Source of the DNA: Prosthecobacter debontii
GTDB taxonomy: Bacteria; Verrucomicrobiota; Verrucomicrobiia; Verrucomicrobiales; Verrucomicrobiaceae
Direction: 5' to 3'
Assembly: GCF_900167535.1 (NCBI RefSeq)
Contig: NZ_FUYE01000006.1
Location: 248,001-312,000, forward strand
DNA length: 64,000 nucleotides
Shown: positions 9,664 to 20,240 of the stretch, piece by piece
Numbering within the stretch: position 1 is the stretch's first letter
Layout of the letters: each line of letters opens with the position of its first letter
Translations under genes and position numbers: made by a program
The notes under the pieces: generated by a model
What the model was told of the DNA's origin: nothing
The model's database searches: none
What the model saw: only the letters and a program-made list of their open reading frames with translations

Positions 9664-10137
9664 ATGAAATGGCTCTCCCTTTTGGTCTTCACCTCTCTTT
9701 TCCTGACCAGCTGCATCATCAATGATCAGAAGCCGAGGATCACCAAGATCAAACTCCCAGCCCAGTCGATCAAAAGCTTCATTTTGATCGGCGACGATGA
9801 GTATGCGCCTGACATGACGGTGGCCTGCGCTCACTACGGGTTGCAGATCCGCCCGATGGCCTTCCAATACAGCGTGGTGCAGAAGCAGAGCAGCTCACGC
9901 ACGATCAAATACAATGAAGCTGGAGATCGCTATGCGCTGAAAATGACCGTTCGGCGAGAGAAGGAAGGAAAATGCGTCTTCTCAGATGGCCGCTGGGTGC
10001 TCGTCACCGTCGCCGTGGTGGATCTGGAAACGAATGAAACGCTGCTGGTGATCACCCAGGAAGGCCCGACCCGCGAATGCCCTCCCCTGACTCCAGTCTG
10101 GGACCTGCTGGCGAAGCTGATCGCGGCACAGGTTTAG
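9664..10137 (+). CDS. Small predicted lipoprotein, function unknown
   Basis: 157 residues starting MKWLSLLVFTSLFLTSC, a typical lipoprotein signal with lipobox LTSC and Cys17 as the lipidation site. ATG 9664 was preferred over the upstream in-frame ATG 9607 because it places this signal at the N-terminus. The mature part is mixed alpha/beta with no recognisable family motif. It has a stretch YALKMTVRREKEGKCVFSDGR followed by hydrophobic strands. It lies 88 bases downstream of the ELWxxDGT gene in the same direction and may be co-transcribed. It converges on the subtilase gene. Confidence 0.7.
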   Translation: MKWLSLLVFTSLFLTSCIINDQKPRITKIKLPAQSIKSFILIGDDEYAPDMTVACAHYGLQIRPMAFQYSVVQKQSSSRTIKYNEAGDRYALKMTVRREKEGKCVFSDGRWVLVTVAVVDLETNETLLVITQEGPTRECPPLTPVWDLLAKLIAAQV

Positions 10138-10416
10138 AGATGTGCAGCGTGGCAGTAGGGCTGATAATGACAGGGGTCCGAGCGGAGCCTCAGATCCAAG
10201 TGAAATTTAAACGGGTAGAAGCATCGAACCAACCCTCTCCCCGCATGTGAGAGGGGACAATCCACGCAGCGAAGGGTTGGAGCACATAAAGCAATTACAT
10301 CGCCTTTCTGGACATCGTAGGACATAGCGAGAGAGGAGCGTGGACACTCTGTCCGCCGTCTTCAAGTGGCGGCGTCGCCGCGAAAAGAAGGGGGCGGGCA
10401 GGAGTGCCGAAGCTCC
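10138..10416. other. Convergent intergenic gap with nested inverted repeats
   Basis: No supported gene. CCCTCTC (10233-10239) can pair with GAGAGGG (10249-10255), and CCAACCCT (10229-10236) can pair with AGGGTTGG (10273-10280). The two stems are mutually exclusive. No T-run follows on either strand, so a role as bidirectional terminator is only possible. Confidence 0.35.
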
Positions 10417-13400
10417 TCAAGGCCCATCGAGCTCATTGACCACACGCACGCGGATGAAGAGGCGGGGTTGGCTTTCGGCTTCAAGCGTGTGCTGCATGAG
10501 AGCGCCGGTGCCCCGCAGTGGCTGAACTGTTTCAGAGGCGGTCCAGTGCACCAGATCGGATGAGGTCTCGACGATGTAACGGCGGCCGGGTTTGGATTCC
10601 CAGCTCAACTGCATCTCCTCCCCATCGGGGCTGAGGACGCGGGTAGGTTTGACGGTGAAGGTATCCAGGGCGGAGTGGGGGTCCGTATCGGTGAAGAACT
10701 CCATCGCATCGCTCATGCCGTCGAGATCGTGATCCGTGCTTTCCGAAGCGGCGGTGAGGGAGCCGAAGTGCTCGCGTTCCCACCAGTCCGGGAGGTCGTC
10801 ATTGTCCTCATCGGCCAGGGTGTAAGTGGCATTGCGGATGGAGCTGACGTCGGAGCCCTTCACGCTGATGGCGCGCAGGGCCGTGGTTTCCCGCAGGGTC
10901 ACGGTGGTGCCGGACACTATCGAAGGGCTGGCCGGATGCGGTGCGCTGCCATCCAGAGTGTAGTGGATGGCCGCAGCGGGGTCTGCTGCGGTGAGTGTGA
11001 CGGCCACGGGGGCATCAAAGCTGCCCCCGGGAGGTGAGAAAGCGGGGTCAGTGGCGAAAGGATCATCGACAAAGGGGCCGATGAGGATCGTGACCTTCGC
11101 TACCGATGTGAGGCCGCCTGCATCTCTGAGGACGTAGTTGAAGGTGTCCGTGCCGCTGGTGAAGTCATGCGCTGCGATGTAGCAGAGGCTGCCCTCTGGA
11201 TTGAAACTCGCGTTGCCACGAGTGGGTTTGCTGATGCCGATGATTTCAAGGGCATCCCCATCGACATCGCTATCATTCTCCAGCACGGCCAGAGGGCTGA
11301 GCACTTGCCTAGGCTCGGCTTGGAAGGAGTCATTCCGAGCTGTCGGCGCATCATTCACCGAGGTGACATGGAGCGTAGCCGTCGCGGCTTGAGAGATGGC
11401 TTTACCATCGCTGGCGGAGTATTGGAAAGTCTCCAGAGGACTGCCATGCGCATTGGCTGGGGGGCTGTAGATGACCTTGCCCTGGGCATGGGTGACTACC
11501 GTGGGTGTGGTGGTGATGGCTTGCCCCAGCGTGGTGCCGTCGGCCGTCTGATGCAGAGTGCCTGCTGCAGGCAGGGCTGTGATGGAGAGGGTGAGAGCCT
11601 CCTCATCCGGATCCACGGCCTGGAGAGTCACCGTGGCACGGGTGTCTTCAGGGGTGGAGACGCTTTGAGAAAGGGCGATGGGCGGGGCATTGTCTGGCGT
11701 GGAGCCGCTGTAGGCGGTCACGCCTGTGCTGCCAGCGATGTAGAGGGAGTTCCCCGCTAAGCTGATGAAACCACCGGCGGGGATGGTCTGGCGGAGGGCC
11801 CGGGTTTTCAGGTCAAAGACATACGTCTTCGAAGACGACGCGGCGATGACGGAATCCACCGTGACAATGGGCTGAGTGGTGAGGCCGGTATCACTGCCGG
11901 GCAGGGGATAGGTTCCCAGGAAGCGACCGGTGCCGAGATCATAGGCGTGCACAGCTTTCGCCTCGGAGATGACAAACACGGCCTGGTGGGCCACAGCGGG
12001 CGTGCCCGTGTATTTACCCGAGACCTTCCAAGCGGTTGCCTGAGTGGAGAGATTCACACTGATGAGCTGCTGGGTGGTGCCGAGCGTGGCGTCGCTGTAG
12101 TTAAGCACCATGAAGGCATGTCCCTCCGCACAGGCGGTGGTGCGGCCCATGGCGGATGTGCCGGAGCTGGAGGGGTAAGTGAGTGCCCAGAGGCTGGCGC
12201 CGGTCGTCTTGTGATGGCTGCTGAAGGTCCCCGTCACGAAGGAGTAGAGGCCGCCGTTATAGAGCGTCGGCGTCCATCCAGAAACCTGGGCCAAGCTTTG
12301 GAAGAAAAGCTGGCTGCCCGTGTGGCTGAAGCCATACATACCGCCATAGTAGCCGCCATTGATGAAGACACCGGTCTCATCGGCCGCAGGGGCCAGATAA
12401 CTTTCCCATTGGGCCTGGAAAGGTGCGGTCCAAACCACTTGCCCAGTTGTATCTTGAATACGATGCAGGCGGCTGCTGCTGTGGTTGCCTTGCTGGATAT
12501 AGATGCCGTTGTTAAACCAGGTGGGCGGGTTGAGCGTGGTGCCCGAGGTCACACCATAGTTCCAGAGTTGCCCCCCGGTGACAGTGTCGAGGGCGATGAC
12601 GGAGGTTCCGGTCGTGCAGTAAACGCGGCGATTGGCCACGGCGACGGGGTGAGAGTTCACGACACTCGTGTTCGTCCACTTGAGGGTCAGCGGGCTGCTG
12701 CTGGCCAAGGACACCGGTTGATAACCGGTATGGTCCGGCCCTGCACCGAAGGTGGGCCATTGACGCCCCAGGGTGCTGCTGAGGGTAATGACGACATCTG
12801 CGCAGGCGAGGCCGCCTGCGGCATCCTGGATGGTGTAGTTAAAGGTCTCGATGCCGGTCAGGAATTCTGGCGCAGGGGTGTAGGTGAGGGAGCCGTCGCT
12901 ATTCTGCACCACACTGCCAGCGGCGGGCTGGGTGAAGCTGACGACCACCAGCGCATCGCCATCGGGATCACGGTCATTGTATTCGGGGCGGAAACGGGTC
13001 AAAAGGTTTCCAGGGACCAGAGCAAGCCGGTCTGGAACGGCCACGGGCAGATCATTGACAGGGGTGACGTCAAGGGTCACGGAAGTGACGGCGGAAGACG
13101 AGACGACGTCATGCGCGGTGAAGCTGAAGGAACCGACGCCGATGCCTGACACATCCAATGGGGCCTGATAAATGACGGTCCCCGTGGAGCTGAGCACCTG
13201 CGCTGGAACGGTGGTGATGGCGGCCCCTTTGGTGACGCCGTCGGTGGTTTGATACAGGGTGCCTTGGGCGGGCAGGCTGCGGACGACATAACTGAGAGTC
13301 TCACCATCGCCATCGGTGCCTTCCAGTTTGATCGGTATCTGGGCTTCTTCCAAGATGCTGGCATGAGAGGGGAGCGCCACAGGCACCTTGTTGTTAGGCG

Positions 13401-16400
13401 TGCTGCGGCCGTAAACACGCAGTTTTTTATCGGAGCAGGCGAGGTACAGAAGGTCATCGGTGATGGAGACTTGGCTGCTGAAGTTCAGCGTCTGCACCAC
13501 GGACTTGGTCGCCAGGTTGAAGATGTAGGTCTTCGTGTTGGAGCTGACGAATAACAAATCATTGGTCACGACGATGACACCTTGCAGGGAGGTCTCTGAC
13601 CCGGCGGTGAAATCGCTTAACCAACGACCGGTGACACTGTTGTAAGCCTTCACCTTGCCTCCGGCGCAGGCATAGACGATGCCGTTGGCGGTGGCGGGTG
13701 TGCCGTTGAACCCTGCCTGCACCCGCCAAGCGATACCTGCGGGGGCAAGCGTGGCACAGATCAGTTCATTGCCCCCTTCGGTGTTATTCACGACATAGGC
13801 GCGGTCATCATCCATGCACACGAGGCGGTCCATGCTCCAGCCACTCCAGTCCCAGCCAAAGTCGAGGGTCCATTCGGCGACTCCGGTTTCGGGATGATGC
13901 TGGATGAGGCGCCCCTCGACAAAGGAATAGACCCGCCCCTTCCAGATGGATGGCGTCCATTCGTCATATTGAGCGAGGTCGAAGAAAAACTTCTGGATCC
14001 CTGTGAGGTGATTGAAGCCATAGATGCCGCCGTAGTTACCGCCATTGATATACACACCGAGGTCGCTCACCGCAGGAGAGTAGTAGCCATCCCATTGAGC
14101 ACCGTGGGGGGAGTTCCATTTCACACTGCCATCACCGGCATTCAGAGCCCAGAGCTGGGTATCGGTGTTATGATTGCCCCGCTGGAGGTAAACCACGCCT
14201 TTGTGATAGCTGGGAGGATGGAGTGAGCCCGAGGGAAGAAGCTTGCGCCAGATCTCACCGCCTGTGCTGGCATCCAGAGCCACGGTATGCAGATAGCCGC
14301 CTTGGCTGCCGTTCTGGGCCACAAAGACTTTGCCTTCCGCGACCACGACGGGATTGATCGTATTGGCAAAGGTGTATTCCCAGCGCTGCACCCAAGGTGC
14401 CGTACCGAGTGAGCCGGGATAGCGCCCGCTGTGCGCAGCATCATTGCCAAACTGCGTCCACTCGCGCCCGTAGGTGGCACTGATATGCACTTGCACAGTG
14501 GCTGTGGAGGTGAGGGAAGCCGCATCCCGCAGGGTGTATTGGAAGGTGTCCGTACCTTCGGTGAAATTCGACAGCGGCACATACCTTAAGCTGCCATCAC
14601 CATTCTGCGTCACCGTGCCATGGGGCGGCTGGGTAAAGGAGACGATCTGAAGCGCTTCACCATCCACATCGATGTCATTGCTGGTGGGCTGGAAATCTAA
14701 AAACTGGCCTGCACGAAGATAAGCCACATCATCCACGGCCAGAGGGGCATCATTGACATTGGTGATGTTCAACGTGGCTGTGGCCTCTGCGGAAGCGATG
14801 TAGCCGTCATGAACCTTGTATTTGAAAGTGGCGTAGGCGCTCCCAAAGCCTTCGGGCTCAGGGCGATAAATCACCTTGCGAGAGGTGTTTTTCAAAATCG
14901 TGGGTACGAAGGTGATGGCCGCGCCGGTCTGCACGCCATCGGAGGTTTGATACAGCGTGCCCTTGGCAGGTAGAGTGGTGATGATGCCGAGCAGTGGATC
15001 GCCATTGGCATCGGTGCCGGGCAGGGTCAGCGTGACGCCTTGATCTTCCAGGCTGGTGACGGTGAGGTTGCTGGTAGTGGGGGCGGTATTGCCACTGACG
15101 GGCACTCCAAAGCAGCGCAGGATGCCATCCGTCCCTGCCAGAAGCAGTTGGCCGTTGCTCAAGCTCGGGATGCCACCGGCGTTGAGGCTTTGGATCTTCG
15201 TCCCGGTGCTGAGCTGATGAATGGCCGTCGTCGTGCTTGAAGAGGCGATCAGCACGTCTTGCGTGATGATGGGCTGATAAAGACCGCTGGTACCGATTCC
15301 GGTCGTGTAGGTCTGAAGCAGCGCCCCGGTGGTGATGTCATAGGCTTTGACGTTGCCACTGCCATCGAAGGCATAAACGCGCCCGCCCAGGAGAGAGGGA
15401 GTGCCGATGAACCCCGTCTGCACCCGCCAGCGCACGGACTGGGTGGTCAGATTGATGCACACCAACTCGTCTGGGCCTGCACGATTGTTCACCACGAAGG
15501 CATTGTTCGTGGCTGCATCCAGCGCCATCGTGCGATTCATGGAATAACCATCCCAATCCCAGGTCAGATCCAGTGTCCATTCGATGACGCCGGTCAGCGA
15601 AGCATGCTGACGGAATTGACCCTTCACAAAGGAATAAACTTTGTCCCCGAGAACGCCTGGGGTCCACTGATCGAATTGATCGAGATTGCTGTTGAAAAAT
15701 CTTTGCCCCCCAGAGGTGCGGTCATAGCCATACATGCCCCCATAGCTGCCGCCATTGACGTAAACAGTGCTGTCCGTCACCGTCGGAGGCAGATACTCTT
15801 CCCACTGCGCTGAAAAAGGGCTGGACCAACGAGTGCTGCCATCGGCCGTATTCAGTGCCCAGACTTTGGCATTGTCGACTGAGATGCCTTTGCCCACCTG
15901 AACATACACGGCACCTTCGTGATAGGATGGGCCGGTGATGGAGAAGGCCTGCGTATCCCAGACTTTTTTCCAGATCAGGGTGCCTGTCGTCAGATCCACC
16001 GCTGAGAGCTGGGTTTCATTGAAATAAATGTTCGGCGTGGCGAAGACCTTGCCTGCGCCGATGGAAACTTGATTGAGCGGTTGGGGCGAGATTTTTAGAT
16101 TCCAGGCCTCCGTCAGCGTCTGTCCATTCAGGGAGCCCGCATAGTAGCCAGTGTGGGCCGCATTGCCCCCCATCATGGGCCAGGTGCCACCGGCGAGCAG
16201 GCCGACGGAGACATTGACCGTGGCGCTGGCCGTGCCACCGGCACCATCGCTGATGGTGTAGCTGAAGCTGTCCTCACCGGAGGTGAAGTTGGCATTGGGG
16301 GTGAAGGCCAGAGTGCCGTCTCCATTGTTAGTCACGGCACCTCTCAGAGGTTGTGTGAAGGAGGTGATGGTGAGGGATTGCCCATCGGCATCGAAGTCAT

Positions 16401-19400
16401 TGCTGAGGACGGTGATCGGCGTGATCACGGCTCCCGGCAGACCGGATACATAGTCATTGAAGGCCACCGGGATGTCATTCACGGAGCGCACGTTCAGCGT
16501 CACCGTCGCTGGGGTGGATTGCGAGCGCTTATCCTTCATCACAAACTGGAAGCTGGCATAAGGAGTGCCATTGCCATTCGGCGCGGGCTCATAAATCACC
16601 TTCTTATCAGCCTGGGTGATGACGGTGGGCACGGTGGTGATGCTGGTGCTGCGGTTGACACCATCCGTGGTGAGATACAGGGTGCCCTGGGCAGGCAGGG
16701 TCTGGATCTGGGCGGTGAGGGCGTGGTTCTCCGCATCACTGCCGGTGAGGGTGATCACCACTTGATTATCTTCGTCAAATGTGACCGTCTGCGCATTGGC
16801 TACAGGAGGCGTGTTGGGGAGCGCCTGCACGGTCATGGTGGCAGGCACGCTGACGGTGGGGTTGGCGGGATCATTGGAACTGAGATCCACCTGCCCGAGG
16901 TAACTACCTGCCAGGAGGTTCGTGGCATCGAAGGTCACGGTGACATCCGTGGAGGCCCCCGGAGCGAGAGTGCCGTTCAGCGGAGACGGCTTGAGCCAAT
17001 CCAAGGTCTTATCCAACACGCGGATGTCATCCCACCAGGCCTCGGAACCGGTGCTGAAGTTGTAAAGCCACATCTGCGACAGCTCATCGGCATAACTGGC
17101 ATTGCGGAAAGGAATGTCGGCCTTCACCAGGGTGCCATCCACGTAGTAGTCGAAGTTTTTCGCCGTCCAGTCCAGGTTTCGAAACTCGATGTGATACCAG
17201 ACATTGGCCTGATAGCTGTAGCTCTCATCGCCGCCGGAGGAGCCGTTAACGGAAAAATTCCCTGTGCCTCGGGCATAGAACCAGATCACGTCCATGCCGT
17301 AGGTGTTATCCGTGAAGACGACGTAGCTGTCATGCGTGGTGGTGGAGCCGGAGCGCACCCAGAAGGAGATGCTCTGGGGTTTGCTGCCGCTGACAAAGTC
17401 TCGGTGGATGCCGTTGTAGTGGGAGGTGGTCCCATCATATCGATAGTGGAAGCTTTTGCTCCCTGAGGCGGCGGTGGTGGTGACCACCTCGCGGGTGCCG
17501 GTGCCGGAGTCCTGCGTCCAGTTACTGAAGGAGCCGCTTTCAAAACCATCCAGAAAGGGCAGGCCAGTGGAGCCCGCAGCGATGTTTGTCAGACGGCTAA
17601 ACTCATGTGGATGCGTCTCAGCGGCTTCATCGGACGAACTCAAGACTGGTGGTGGCATGAGGATGGCCTGGGCTGGCTGTAGAGAAGCGCCGTTTTCTCG
17701 GGGTGTCGAATTGAGCGTGTAGGTCAGGGGGGTGTCGCCTTCATTGGTGATGCGCAGGGTCTTTGTGGCTACAGCGTCTTCATACTGCGTGGAAGCGAGT
17801 GTGGTGGGGGTGACTTGGATCTTTGAACGGCCTAACGAAAAGTTGAAATTGGATCGATCTGGCGGCAGCGTCACGGATGTCGTCGCCGATGGATTGTAAC
17901 CTGCCGCTGTGGCGCGAAACTCATAGGTGCCATCGGTGAGTTTGAGCTGGTAGCGGCCATCGGCCCCGGCAGTTACGCTGCCGGAAGAGGTGCCTGTGTA
18001 AGTGAGGGTGGCTGAACCGATGCCTGCTCCACCGGTGAGAGCGGTCACGCGTCCGCTGACGGTGCTGGTCGTCTGCACGGTGAGCTGGGCCTGGCTGGTC
18101 CAGCTTTGGTTATTGGCATCCGTGGAGGTGATCACCACGCTGAAGGTGTGTGGGGTGACCGTATCTGGAGCGATGCGGATGATGAAGGGCGAGTTGCCTG
18201 TGGAGACGGTGCTATCCACCGCCACATCCCCCCAGTTCCGGGTGCCGGCCAGCACGCTGACTTTATTGCCGGTGGAGGCTACGGTCACATGGCTCGTTAG
18301 GCCTTGGGCGAGCTTGCCGCCTGCGTTCTTCATGCTGACGCTGAGGGCGATGTCTTCACCCGGATTCAGGATACCGTCATTGTTTCCCGTAGAGCCCTGC
18401 TGCCCGCTGTCGGAGGGCTGGAGGCTGGTGAGGGAGATGTAGGGCTCGGTCGCGATGATGAGCGCGCGGGCCAGGTTCATTCGGCCATTCACCGCCACCT
18501 TGCCCGTCATGCCCGCCACGCTATCTACATTGTTTAATACGGCGCTTTTGACATCCTGCCAGGAGAGGCCTGGTCGGGCGGCTTTGATCAAGGCACAAGC
18601 CCCCGCCACATGTGGGCAGGCCATGGAGGTGCCATTGAGGCTGCGATAGCTATTTCCCGGGGAGGTGGAGTAGATGCTGACCCCCGGTGCCGCCAGATCC
18701 ACAGTGATGGCCCCGTAATTGGTGAAGCTGGCCAGCCCATCGGAGTGATCACTGGCGGCCACGGAGATGATGTTCAGGGAGTCATAGGCGGCCGGGTAAG
18801 AGGGACTGGTGTCTGTGTTGCGTGAGTCATTGCCTGCGGCTGCCACGAAGAGTTGGCCTGCTACACCGGCGGCATCGATGGCGTCCTTCAGTGTCTGCGA
18901 GTAGCCGCCTCCGCCCCAGCTATTGGAGGTCATCGTCACTTGATTCGCCGTGGCATAGAGCACGGCTTCAATGGCGTCTGAGGTGGTGCCGCCGCCGCTG
19001 CTGGAGAGAAACTTCAGTGCCATCAGCTTCACCGTATGGCAGACGCCGACTACCCCGATGCCGTTCCCCCCCACAGCCCCGATGGTGCCCGCGCAGTGGG
19101 TGCCGTGGTAGTGGTCGTCCATCGGGTCTTTGTCATTGGAGACGAAATCCCAGCCATAGACATCGTCGATGTAGCCGTTGGCATCATCATCCACGCCGTT
19201 GTTGGGGATCTCATCGGTGTTCGTCCACATGTTGGCCGCTAGGTCGGGGTGCGTGTAGTCGATGCCGGTATCCACGACCCCCACGACCACGTTGGCGCTG
19301 CCCCGAGACAGCTCCCAGGCCTCGGGGGCATCGATGTCCGCATCTCCCACGCCACCTGTTTGCCCGGTGTTATTCAGGCCCCAGAGAGAGCTATACGAGG

Positions 19401-20082
19401 GGTCATTCGGCGTCAGTGAGGCAAAGACCACGTAATCCGGCTCCACGATTTTCATCGGTGCGCCTTGGAGGCGATAGTCTCGCAGCTTCAGCTCAAAGGC
19501 ATCCAAGCCTGCACTGCCGATCTCCACCAAGTAGGTCTGGGAATTCGGAATGTGCCGCCGCACCTTGCCACTGAGGCTAACTAAAAGTTCATCCAGTGAC
19601 TCACGTGTCACACCTTCTTTCAGCGTCACCAGGAAATGATCCGCGACCATGATCTGCTGATCTTGCAGGGTTTCTTCACCCGTGGCGGGGTCCTTTACCC
19701 ACTGCTCCTCGATGCGCAGCAGCGGATACTTGAAATCCGCCTCCACCACACGTTTGCGCATGTAGCGTCCCTTTTCATCAGGCCTTGTCGCCCTCTCCTC
19801 CACCCGGCGTGCGTTTTGAAGGAAGGCTTCTTTTTCCGAGCGTGAGGGGAGGTCGAGATCCGTGGACGCCTTTGGAGCCTCAGTGATCACGTTCACAGGC
19901 TCGGGTGTCTGCTGACGTGGGCCATCGACCGCGGGTGCTTCGGTCTTAGCCAACGGTAGCGATGGATGGGCCGCTACCACGGCATCACTAACTGGCGTTG
20001 CCTGCTGCCATGCCCTATAGGCAAACCATCCTGCAAGTAGGATCAGTGTGAGAAAAAGCAAGGACCTCAGGGCGCGGCGCAT
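10417..20082 (-). CDS. Giant multidomain subtilisin-like (S8) protease with three PQQ-like propeller modules
   Basis: 3221 residues from ATG 20082, chosen because MRRALRSLLFLTLILLAGWF is a signal anchor; the frame is open to 20220. A long propeptide precedes an S8 peptidase domain with catalytic Asp271 (VVDTGID), His326 (HGTHCAG) and Ser486 (GTSMACPH). Then follow a carboxypeptidase-regulatory-like domain (about 677-754) and a LamG-like sandwich (about 840-1024). Three copies of a module of about 570 residues come next. Each has paired cadherin/VCBS-like domains (SVNDIPVAFND, FDADGQSLTI) and a PQQ-type propeller (near 1296-1660, 1872-2227, 2440-2794). A fourth cadherin pair lacks a propeller. 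The C-terminus has a chitobiase C-terminal-like domain (about 3005-3095) and a calcium-type DEDNDDLPDWWE segment. It is probably a secreted or surface protease. Confidence 0.92.
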   Translation of the reverse strand: MRRALRSLLFLTLILLAGWFAYRAWQQATPVSDAVVAAHPSLPLAKTEAPAVDGPRQQTPEPVNVITEAPKASTDLDLPSRSEKEAFLQNARRVEERATRPDEKGRYMRKRVVEADFKYPLLRIEEQWVKDPATGEETLQDQQIMVADHFLVTLKEGVTRESLDELLVSLSGKVRRHIPNSQTYLVEIGSAGLDAFELKLRDYRLQGAPMKIVEPDYVVFASLTPNDPSYSSLWGLNNTGQTGGVGDADIDAPEAWELSRGSANVVVGVVDTGIDYTHPDLAANMWTNTDEIPNNGVDDDANGYIDDVYGWDFVSNDKDPMDDHYHGTHCAGTIGAVGGNGIGVVGVCHTVKLMALKFLSSSGGGTTSDAIEAVLYATANQVTMTSNSWGGGGYSQTLKDAIDAAGVAGQLFVAAAGNDSRNTDTSPSYPAAYDSLNIISVAASDHSDGLASFTNYGAITVDLAAPGVSIYSTSPGNSYRSLNGTSMACPHVAGACALIKAARPGLSWQDVKSAVLNNVDSVAGMTGKVAVNGRMNLARALIIATEPYISLTSLQPSDSGQQGSTGNNDGILNPGEDIALSVSMKNAGGKLAQGLTSHVTVASTGNKVSVLAGTRNWGDVAVDSTVSTGNSPFIIRIAPDTVTPHTFSVVITSTDANNQSWTSQAQLTVQTTSTVSGRVTALTGGAGIGSATLTYTGTSSGSVTAGADGRYQLKLTDGTYEFRATAAGYNPSATTSVTLPPDRSNFNFSLGRSKIQVTPTTLASTQYEDAVATKTLRITNEGDTPLTYTLNSTPRENGASLQPAQAILMPPPVLSSSDEAAETHPHEFSRLTNIAAGSTGLPFLDGFESGSFSNWTQDSGTGTREVVTTTAASGSKSFHYRYDGTTSHYNGIHRDFVSGSKPQSISFWVRSGSTTTHDSYVVFTDNTYGMDVIWFYARGTGNFSVNGSSGGDESYSYQANVWYHIEFRNLDWTAKNFDYYVDGTLVKADIPFRNASYADELSQMWLYNFSTGSEAWWDDIRVLDKTLDWLKPSPLNGTLAPGASTDVTVTFDATNLLAGSYLGQVDLSSNDPANPTVSVPATMTVQALPNTPPVANAQTVTFDEDNQVVITLTGSDAENHALTAQIQTLPAQGTLYLTTDGVNRSTSITTVPTVITQADKKVIYEPAPNGNGTPYASFQFVMKDKRSQSTPATVTLNVRSVNDIPVAFNDYVSGLPGAVITPITVLSNDFDADGQSLTITSFTQPLRGAVTNNGDGTLAFTPNANFTSGEDSFSYTISDGAGGTASATVNVSVGLLAGGTWPMMGGNAAHTGYYAGSLNGQTLTEAWNLKISPQPLNQVSIGAGKVFATPNIYFNETQLSAVDLTTGTLIWKKVWDTQAFSITGPSYHEGAVYVQVGKGISVDNAKVWALNTADGSTRWSSPFSAQWEEYLPPTVTDSTVYVNGGSYGGMYGYDRTSGGQRFFNSNLDQFDQWTPGVLGDKVYSFVKGQFRQHASLTGVIEWTLDLTWDWDGYSMNRTMALDAATNNAFVVNNRAGPDELVCINLTTQSVRWRVQTGFIGTPSLLGGRVYAFDGSGNVKAYDITTGALLQTYTTGIGTSGLYQPIITQDVLIASSSTTTAIHQLSTGTKIQSLNAGGIPSLSNGQLLLAGTDGILRCFGVPVSGNTAPTTSNLTVTSLEDQGVTLTLPGTDANGDPLLGIITTLPAKGTLYQTSDGVQTGAAITFVPTILKNTSRKVIYRPEPEGFGSAYATFKYKVHDGYIASAEATATLNITNVNDAPLAVDDVAYLRAGQFLDFQPTSNDIDVDGEALQIVSFTQPPHGTVTQNGDGSLRYVPLSNFTEGTDTFQYTLRDAASLTSTATVQVHISATYGREWTQFGNDAAHSGRYPGSLGTAPWVQRWEYTFANTINPVVVAEGKVFVAQNGSQGGYLHTVALDASTGGEIWRKLLPSGSLHPPSYHKGVVYLQRGNHNTDTQLWALNAGDGSVKWNSPHGAQWDGYYSPAVSDLGVYINGGNYGGIYGFNHLTGIQKFFFDLAQYDEWTPSIWKGRVYSFVEGRLIQHHPETGVAEWTLDFGWDWSGWSMDRLVCMDDDRAYVVNNTEGGNELICATLAPAGIAWRVQAGFNGTPATANGIVYACAGGKVKAYNSVTGRWLSDFTAGSETSLQGVIVVTNDLLFVSSNTKTYIFNLATKSVVQTLNFSSQVSITDDLLYLACSDKKLRVYGRSTPNNKVPVALPSHASILEEAQIPIKLEGTDGDGETLSYVVRSLPAQGTLYQTTDGVTKGAAITTVPAQVLSSTGTVIYQAPLDVSGIGVGSFSFTAHDVVSSSAVTSVTLDVTPVNDLPVAVPDRLALVPGNLLTRFRPEYNDRDPDGDALVVVSFTQPAAGSVVQNSDGSLTYTPAPEFLTGIETFNYTIQDAAGGLACADVVITLSSTLGRQWPTFGAGPDHTGYQPVSLASSSPLTLKWTNTSVVNSHPVAVANRRVYCTTGTSVIALDTVTGGQLWNYGVTSGTTLNPPTWFNNGIYIQQGNHSSSRLHRIQDTTGQVVWTAPFQAQWESYLAPAADETGVFINGGYYGGMYGFSHTGSQLFFQSLAQVSGWTPTLYNGGLYSFVTGTFSSHHKTTGASLWALTYPSSSGTSAMGRTTACAEGHAFMVLNYSDATLGTTQQLISVNLSTQATAWKVSGKYTGTPAVAHQAVFVISEAKAVHAYDLGTGRFLGTYPLPGSDTGLTTQPIVTVDSVIAASSSKTYVFDLKTRALRQTIPAGGFISLAGNSLYIAGSTGVTAYSGSTPDNAPPIALSQSVSTPEDTRATVTLQAVDPDEEALTLSITALPAAGTLHQTADGTTLGQAITTTPTVVTHAQGKVIYSPPANAHGSPLETFQYSASDGKAISQAATATLHVTSVNDAPTARNDSFQAEPRQVLSPLAVLENDSDVDGDALEIIGISKPTRGNASFNPEGSLCYIAAHDFTSGTDTFNYVLRDAGGLTSVAKVTILIGPFVDDPFATDPAFSPPGGSFDAPVAVTLTAADPAAAIHYTLDGSAPHPASPSIVSGTTVTLRETTALRAISVKGSDVSSIRNATYTLADEDNDDLPDWWEREHFGSLTAASESTDHDLDGMSDAMEFFTDTDPHSALDTFTVKPTRVLSPDGEEMQLSWESKPGRRYIVETSSDLVHWTASETVQPLRGTGALMQHTLEAESQPRLFIRVRVVNELDGP

Positions 20083-20240
20083 AATGGCCCGGAGGTTAGG
20101 TGATTGACTGATTAATGACAATCTTCTTTCACTCAGAAAAGAGCTCTTGAAACTGGAAGGAAATCTTACGTTTCGGACAACCTTTTGTCTGAAAGTGTAA
20201 GGCCTTCCAAACCAAGCCATTACCTGCGCGACACTGAGTT

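Noticed and set aside
11947-13149. Long + strand frame of 400 codons opposite the subtilase, and similar ones at 16153-17466, 26300-27400 and 35420-36553
   Set aside because: They are antisense to genes with clear domains. Their peptides are Gly/His/Arg-rich with no family pattern, as expected for shadows of GC-rich third positions.
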